Positions 59,975 through 64,000 of a stretch of DNA of 64,000 bases are shown piece after piece. The translations under genes and the position numbers were made by a program. The notes below the pieces were generated by a model. The model saw only the letters and a list, made by a program, of their open reading frames with translations, had not been told where the DNA came from and searched no databases. Position 1 is the stretch's first letter, and every line of letters begins with the position of its first letter. Source of the stretch: Nitrosomonas cryotolerans ATCC 49181 (GTDB lineage Bacteria > Pseudomonadota > Gammaproteobacteria > Burkholderiales > Nitrosomonadaceae). The stretch spans positions 2,250,116-2,314,115 of the forward strand of contig NZ_FSRO01000001.1 of the NCBI RefSeq assembly GCF_900143275.1, given 5' to 3'.

Positions 59975-61207
59975 TTAAGCCGTTAAGAGTAGGTTTGTAT
60001 TGCTACTGCCTACTGGTTCCTGCTTCTTAGACGAAACTAACGTTTCAACTCCACAGGCTAACAAGCGATGTCCTCGCTCAAGTACATTCAAGGCACCTAC
60101 CAAGTCGGCATTGGCTTTAAATCCACATTCTGTACATTCAAAAGCACTTTGGCTTTTACGATTGTCACGACTAACATGTTGACATCTAGGGCAGGTTTGA
60201 GAGGTGTATTGAGGGTTTACCTTCAATACATCCCCGCCTGAACAAGCCTGTTTATACTCCAAGAACGAAACGAACATTCCCCATCCTTGGTCAAGAATGG
60301 ATTTGTTTAGACCCGATTTCGCTTTGACGTTTTTACCATGCTTTTCAACACTGCCCTTGGCACTCTTAGACATGTTTCCTATCTTTAAATTCTCAACTAC
60401 GACCATTGCGTGATTTTTGCTGATTTCGGTTGAGGTTTTGTGTAAGAAGTCTAAACGAGCATTGGCAATACGCTCATGCAGTCGGGTAATGATTTGTTTC
60501 TGCTTTTTCCAGTTAGCAGAGAAACGGACTTTTTTAGACAGCTTACGCTGTTCAAAAGCCAGTTTCTTTGATAACTTTCTGAAACTGTTTAAAGGTTCTA
60601 CGTATGAGCCGTCTGACAAGGTTGCAAAGCGGGTAACGCCCATATCAACACCAATCATACTGGTTGAGCTATGACGCTTTAGCTCGGTCTCGTACTCAGT
60701 CTGAATCGACACGTACCAATAACTGCCTTTACGGGAAATCGTCATATTTTTAACGTCACCAATGACTTGGCGTGAATTACGATATTTCACCCAACCGATT
60801 TTAGGCAAGAACACTTTGCTAGACTCTTGCTCCAGCTTAAATCCTTGTGGATAACGAAAGCTGTCACTCAAACCTTTTTTCTTGAATTTTGGAATCCGTT
60901 TTAAAGGCTGTTTTTTATCAAAACCGTCTTTGAACGCTTTTTCTAAGTTTTTTAAGGCTTGTTGCAACGGTTGAGAATGAACGGTTTTTAGAAATCCATA
61001 ATCTTCTGAGGATTTCCATAGCTTTAGCCAAAATGACAACTCGTTGTACCAAAGCAATGGCTGTTTCTGCTCTAATCTGAACAGATTCATTGCTAAGGCT
61101 TTATTCCAAACAAACCGATTAGCACCCGCAAACTCAACCATCTTCTGTGCTTGGTCAGAATTTGGATTGAGTCGAAATTTAAAGGCTTTGCGCATAATCT
61201 GCTTCAT
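59975..61207 (-). CDS. tnpB: TnpB RNA-guided nuclease (IS605 type), intact
   Basis: A 410-residue TnpB. It carries the RuvC Asp in IGVDMGVTRF, the Glu in VVVENLKIGNM, the final Asp in NADLVGALN, and the zinc ribbon CPRCQHVSRD with CTECGFKAN. TnpB proteins use the RNA from the element end as a guide to cut DNA next to a short target motif, which keeps the element in place. The start at 61207 was chosen because the longer frame lacks family similarity. All catalytic residues are present. Confidence 0.94.
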   Translation of the reverse strand: MKQIMRKAFKFRLNPNSDQAQKMVEFAGANRFVWNKALAMNLFRLEQKQPLLWYNELSFWLKLWKSSEDYGFLKTVHSQPLQQALKNLEKAFKDGFDKKQPLKRIPKFKKKGLSDSFRYPQGFKLEQESSKVFLPKIGWVKYRNSRQVIGDVKNMTISRKGSYWYVSIQTEYETELKRHSSTSMIGVDMGVTRFATLSDGSYVEPLNSFRKLSKKLAFEQRKLSKKVRFSANWKKQKQIITRLHERIANARLDFLHKTSTEISKNHAMVVVENLKIGNMSKSAKGSVEKHGKNVKAKSGLNKSILDQGWGMFVSFLEYKQACSGGDVLKVNPQYTSQTCPRCQHVSRDNRKSQSAFECTECGFKANADLVGALNVLERGHRLLACGVETLVSSKKQEPVGSSNTNLLLTA

Positions 61208-61237
61208 GGTTATAATTATACAAAAAGGAATTGGTCT

Positions 61238-61654
61238 ATGCAAGTTAATAACGATGTAAGAACAGGAAGACATTGTGTTTTTAATCTTCATGCTCATTTG
61301 GTCTTTGTAACAAAATACCGTAGAGATGTTTTCTCCGGAAGGGTATTAATTGATTTGGAAGAAATATTTAAAAACGTGTGTTTGGATTTTGAAGCAGAAT
61401 TGGTGGAATTTAACGGTGAGCATGATCATATTCACCTTTTAGTTAACTATCCACCAAAAATTGCTATTTCTAACTTGGTAAATAGTTTGAAAGGCGTTTC
61501 AAGCCGACTTATTCGCAAAAAGAATTATCCCGAAATTAAAAATAAGCTTTGGGGTAATATGCTTTGGAGTCCAAGCTATTTTGCGGGTAGTTGTGGTGGA
61601 GCACCACTCTCGATTATTAAGCAATATATTGAACAACAGCAAAGACCGCATTAA
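61238..61654 (+). CDS. tnpA: TnpA Y1 HUH transposase (IS605 type)
   Basis: A 138-residue single-strand transposase. The HUH pair is in GEHDHIHLLVNYPP and the catalytic Tyr in IIKQYIEQQQ. It starts at the ATG 61238 after AAGGA. The protein is short and complete, unlike copy A. It excises and inserts the element as single-stranded DNA. Confidence 0.93.
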   Translation: MQVNNDVRTGRHCVFNLHAHLVFVTKYRRDVFSGRVLIDLEEIFKNVCLDFEAELVEFNGEHDHIHLLVNYPPKIAISNLVNSLKGVSSRLIRKKNYPEIKNKLWGNMLWSPSYFAGSCGGAPLSIIKQYIEQQQRPH

Positions 61655-61794
61655 ACAGGCTTCGCCTGTGCGCTTATATCTCCGCCCTGAAGGACGAAGT
61701 TTTACGCGCTATTTGATAAAATATGAATAGTTCAGCTGAGAGCCAAACCAGCATAGGATTAATTTCAAAGCATTCAAGCCGGGTCTCCAGGTTT

Positions 61795-61828
61795 TTCCAA
61801 AAAAAAACCCGGACCAGCCGGGTTTTTT
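61795..61828 (-). terminator. Rho-independent terminator of the cold-shock gene
   Basis: On the minus strand AACCCGG-CTGGT-CCGGGTT is followed by a run of nine T. It begins 21 bp after the stop of the cold-shock gene. Runs of A and T lie on both sides, so it could also act from the right. Confidence 0.9.
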
Positions 61829-61848
61829 ACTACCACTCTATACAGCTC

Positions 61849-62052
61849 TTATTCAGGCCGAATATTCGATGCCTGTTGACCTTTAGGGCCTGCTGTCACA
61901 TCAAACGTAACGCGCTGAGCTTCGCGCAACGACTTAAAACCTTCACTACTGATCGCAGAAAAATGTGCAAATAAATCTTCTCCACCTGCATCTGGCGTAA
62001 TAAAACCAAAACCTTTAGCATCATTAAACCATTTTACAATACCTGTTGCCAT
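61849..62052 (-). CDS. Cold-shock protein (CspA family)
   Basis: A 67-residue single-stranded nucleic-acid binding protein. The RNP1 motif KGFGFI and RNP2 motif DLFAHF are perfect, with [18 protein letters not shown]. It acts as an RNA chaperone. The upstream region is longer than 250 bp and AT-rich, as is common for csp leaders, but no cold box was confirmed. Confidence 0.96.
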   Translation of the reverse strand: MATGIVKWFNDAKGFGFITPDAGGEDLFAHFSAISSEGFKSLREAQRVTFDVTAGPKGQQASNIRPE

Positions 62053-62355
62053 GTTACTTTCCTTAATAATAAATTTACGCTTACGGTTATCCGTATGTGG
62101 CCATCGAATATCAAGGAAAAAAGGTTACCAGAGGTGACACATTCAACAGCTTGAATCCAAAAGACCGTAGTAAGATACACTTTATTTAGATAAGTTCAAG
62201 CTTTTATTAAAATAAATTACAATAATTTGATTTGATTAAATATTTATTTATTCAATCTAACAGCCCATTGATTCCAACACGACTTCATTGTAACTTTAAT
62301 ATCGACCAAATTACTCGCCATAGCCCGATTGATTATTAGGCGAATATTTTCAGTA
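62053..62355. other. Non-coding stretch between the divergent csp and diguanylate-cyclase genes
   Basis: About 300 bp. It should include the csp leader and promoter and the promoter of the cyclase. No repeat or hairpin of note was found. Confidence 0.4.
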
Positions 62356-63837
62356 ATGTTAAGCTTGCCGGTTTTTCGCTCTCTTCAATTAAGAAACTGT
62401 GACGTGAATCATCGAAAAACCCGCTTTATTGTTCTTGTTACACTGTTACTGATCGCCGGTTTCTCCGCCACGAGTCTGATCAGTTACTTTGTCGCTAATC
62501 ATGCATTGCAAGTACATATACGCTCCAATACCCTGCCGCTGACCAGTGACAATATTTACTCTGAAATTCAACGAGATATGCTCCCAACCATCATCATTTC
62601 TTCATTGATGGCGCAAGATACCTTTGTCAAGGCGTGGATACTCATGGGAGAACAAGACAGCAAACAAATAGTTCAATATCTCAAATCAATACAGGAACAC
62701 TATAAGACCACCACCGCCTTTTTTGTCTCGGCCAGCAGCCATTACTACTACCATTCTAGCGGTGTATTGAAACAAATCAAAGCCGAAGATCCGCAGGATA
62801 AGTGGTACTTTCGATTTAGCGATAGCCATGACAATCTTGCAATTAATGTTGATATCGACACCGCCGACATGTCACGCACCAATTTTTTTGTCAATCACAA
62901 GATCCATGACTTTGACGGTCGTTACCTGGGTGCGATTGGTGTCGGTCTATCTTCCAGTATCGTACAAGAAATGATCGAGTTATACCAAACGCGTTATTCT
63001 CGTCAGGTGTATTTTATAGATCAAAGCGGCAATATTGCCCTGCGTGGCAACTACTATCAAGGGGTGGATAACATTCGTCAGGCACCAGGGCTTAGTGCAA
63101 TAGCGACGCGGATATTGACTAGCCCGGGCGGCTCTTACACCTATCAGCGCGGCGATCAGGAAGTCTTTCTAAAAACCCGATTGATACCCGAGCTAAACTG
63201 GTTCTTGCTGGTAGAACAAATCGATCAGACCGAGTCGCAAATCCAAAATACCCTGTGGGTCAATTTAATATTCAGTCTAGCAATTACACTGATAGTACTG
63301 ATGCTGATCCACCTTACCATTAGTAAATACCAGCAGCGCTTGGAAAATATGGCTACTAAAGACAAGCTCACCGGTCTTGATAACCGACAAATCTTTGAGA
63401 CCAGAATCACTCAAATATTACGTCTCGCCAATCGACGCAGGGAGTCATTGTGCGCATTACTGGTTGATATCGATTACTTTAAGCAGATCAATGATCAATT
63501 TGGTCATTTGATTGGGGACCAGGTTATTACTGGCGTAGCCCATTTCTTAAAAGGAAAGCTGCGTCAATCAGATTTAATCTGCCGCTGGGGCGGTGAAGAA
63601 TTTTTGATTCTATTGCCCGCCTGCTCAGTTGAGCAAGGATTGCTGCAGGCGGCTAAGCTGCAACAAGGAATAGAGAGTCAAGGCATTGACATTCCAGGAA
63701 AACATATCGTGGTAACAATCAGTATTGGTGTAAGTGAATATATCTACAATGAATCAGCGACAGCGCTATTTCAGCGTACCGATCAAGCCTTGTATCGGGC
63801 CAAAACAGAAGGTCGAAATCGGGTGATCCAATATTAG
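62356..63837 (+). CDS. Diguanylate cyclase with periplasmic sensor domain
   Basis: A 493-residue membrane protein. Helices at RFIVLVTLLLIAGFSATSLI and LWVNLIFSLAITLIVLML enclose a periplasmic dCache-like domain. The GGDEF domain begins DKLTGLDNRQIFETR and has the active motif CRWGGEEF, with an RxxD-like site upstream not clearly visible. It makes c-di-GMP. The ATG at 62356 is preferred to a TTG at 62329. Confidence 0.9.
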   Translation: MLSLPVFRSLQLRNCDVNHRKTRFIVLVTLLLIAGFSATSLISYFVANHALQVHIRSNTLPLTSDNIYSEIQRDMLPTIIISSLMAQDTFVKAWILMGEQDSKQIVQYLKSIQEHYKTTTAFFVSASSHYYYHSSGVLKQIKAEDPQDKWYFRFSDSHDNLAINVDIDTADMSRTNFFVNHKIHDFDGRYLGAIGVGLSSSIVQEMIELYQTRYSRQVYFIDQSGNIALRGNYYQGVDNIRQAPGLSAIATRILTSPGGSYTYQRGDQEVFLKTRLIPELNWFLLVEQIDQTESQIQNTLWVNLIFSLAITLIVLMLIHLTISKYQQRLENMATKDKLTGLDNRQIFETRITQILRLANRRRESLCALLVDIDYFKQINDQFGHLIGDQVITGVAHFLKGKLRQSDLICRWGGEEFLILLPACSVEQGLLQAAKLQQGIESQGIDIPGKHIVVTISIGVSEYIYNESATALFQRTDQALYRAKTEGRNRVIQY

Positions 63838-63867
63838 CCACTAACCGACGATCCACAAACACCTAGA

Positions 63868-64000
63868 TCAAACATCATTCAAATAAAAATAGGTCAGACC
63901 ATTCAATCTTTCCTTCACCTTCTCCCAATGAGGCATCACCTGTTTCATTAGCCGATAGAAACGTTCGGAATGATGATGTTCGGCAATATGACAAAGTCCG
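63868..64000 (-). CDS. YgjP-like M48/SprT-type metallopeptidase, C-terminal part only
   Basis: The minus strand reads LCHIAEHHHSERFYRLMKQV and then MPHWEKVKERLNGL with a stop at 63868. This is the C-terminal zinc-binding part of the YgjP/DUF45 hydrolases, which begin their motif as HELCH. The gene continues past the right window edge. Confidence 0.75.
   Translation of the reverse strand, partial: GLCHIAEHHHSERFYRLMKQVMPHWEKVKERLNGLTYFYLNDV

Larger units (their letters stand above)
59930..61722. mobile_element. IS200/IS605-family element, copy B (intact)
   Basis: The element has tnpA and tnpB in divergent order with 30 bp between their start codons. The left end has the typical TTGACATCCTC followed by the hairpin CCCCTTC/GAAGGGG at 59940-59959. 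The right end has small hairpins around CAGGCTTCGCCTG and CCGCCCTGAAGGACG. Both genes are intact. Ends are approximate. Confidence 0.9.

Overview
The window looks like the chromosome of a betaproteobacterium of the Nitrosomonas type (inference). It is moderately AT-rich by eye. It carries a CADD-type para-aminobenzoate synthase, the enzyme that replaces PabABC in Nitrosomonas europaea. It also has the run hemA-prfA-prmC with grxD close by, an ffs (SRP RNA)-dnaX-ebfC block, and many insertion sequences. No 16S rRNA or ammonia-oxidation gene is present to confirm the assignment.

Layout. 1-2110: an IS605-type element cut by the window edge. Its tnpA has an early stop and is split by a 1275-bp IS5-family element, and the IS605 copy itself sits in an older transposase remnant. 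2475-9404: a small orphan ORF, yajD, a thioesterase/acyl-CoA ligase/fadE operon and dapE. 9685-15432: a catalase-like haem protein, a small exported protein and two RoxA-like dihaem lipoproteins. 16135-26656: TonB-dependent receptor, MoeZ-like activase with rhodanese domain, JAMM protease, ThiS/MoaD-like carrier ending in GG, CaiB-type CoA-transferase, AMP ligase, acyl-CoA dehydrogenase and MFS permease. This set resembles the sulfur-transfer and loading genes of thiocarboxylate metallophores (pyridine-dithiocarboxylate, thioquinolobactin). 26673-38557: a possible extension with an alpha/beta hydrolase, porin, GH88-like hydrolase, His-rich amidohydrolase, methyltransferase, beta-propeller, SCO copper protein, a small exported protein and a DevBCA-type exporter. 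38631-40807: a second IS5-family copy and a dead tnpB. 41019-54502: housekeeping genes, including the CADD enzyme, haem and translation-termination genes, tadA, prmB, rluB, dnaX, ffs and an OmpA/DUF4398 group. 54764-64000: a RecB-like nuclease, a GGDEF/EAL gene broken by an IS3-family element, an intact IS605 with tnpA and tnpB, a cold-shock gene, a diguanylate cyclase and a partial metallopeptidase gene.

How the genes may work together (inference). The receptor-to-permease genes would activate a carboxylic acid, convert it to a thiocarboxylate through a JAMM-matured carrier, export it, and take the metal complex back through the TonB receptor. The SCO protein and His-rich amidohydrolase downstream hint at copper. 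No precursor-forming ring enzyme is visible, so the product is unknown.

Mobile DNA explains much of the rest. Two IS5-family copies have clean 5-bp target duplications. A 110-bp MITE with nearly the same termini and its own 5-bp duplication lies just upstream of prmB. An IS3-family element whose 3-bp duplication is the ATG codon splits the GGDEF/EAL gene. A second short inverted-repeat family occurs twice. No CRISPR array, rRNA or tRNA gene was seen.
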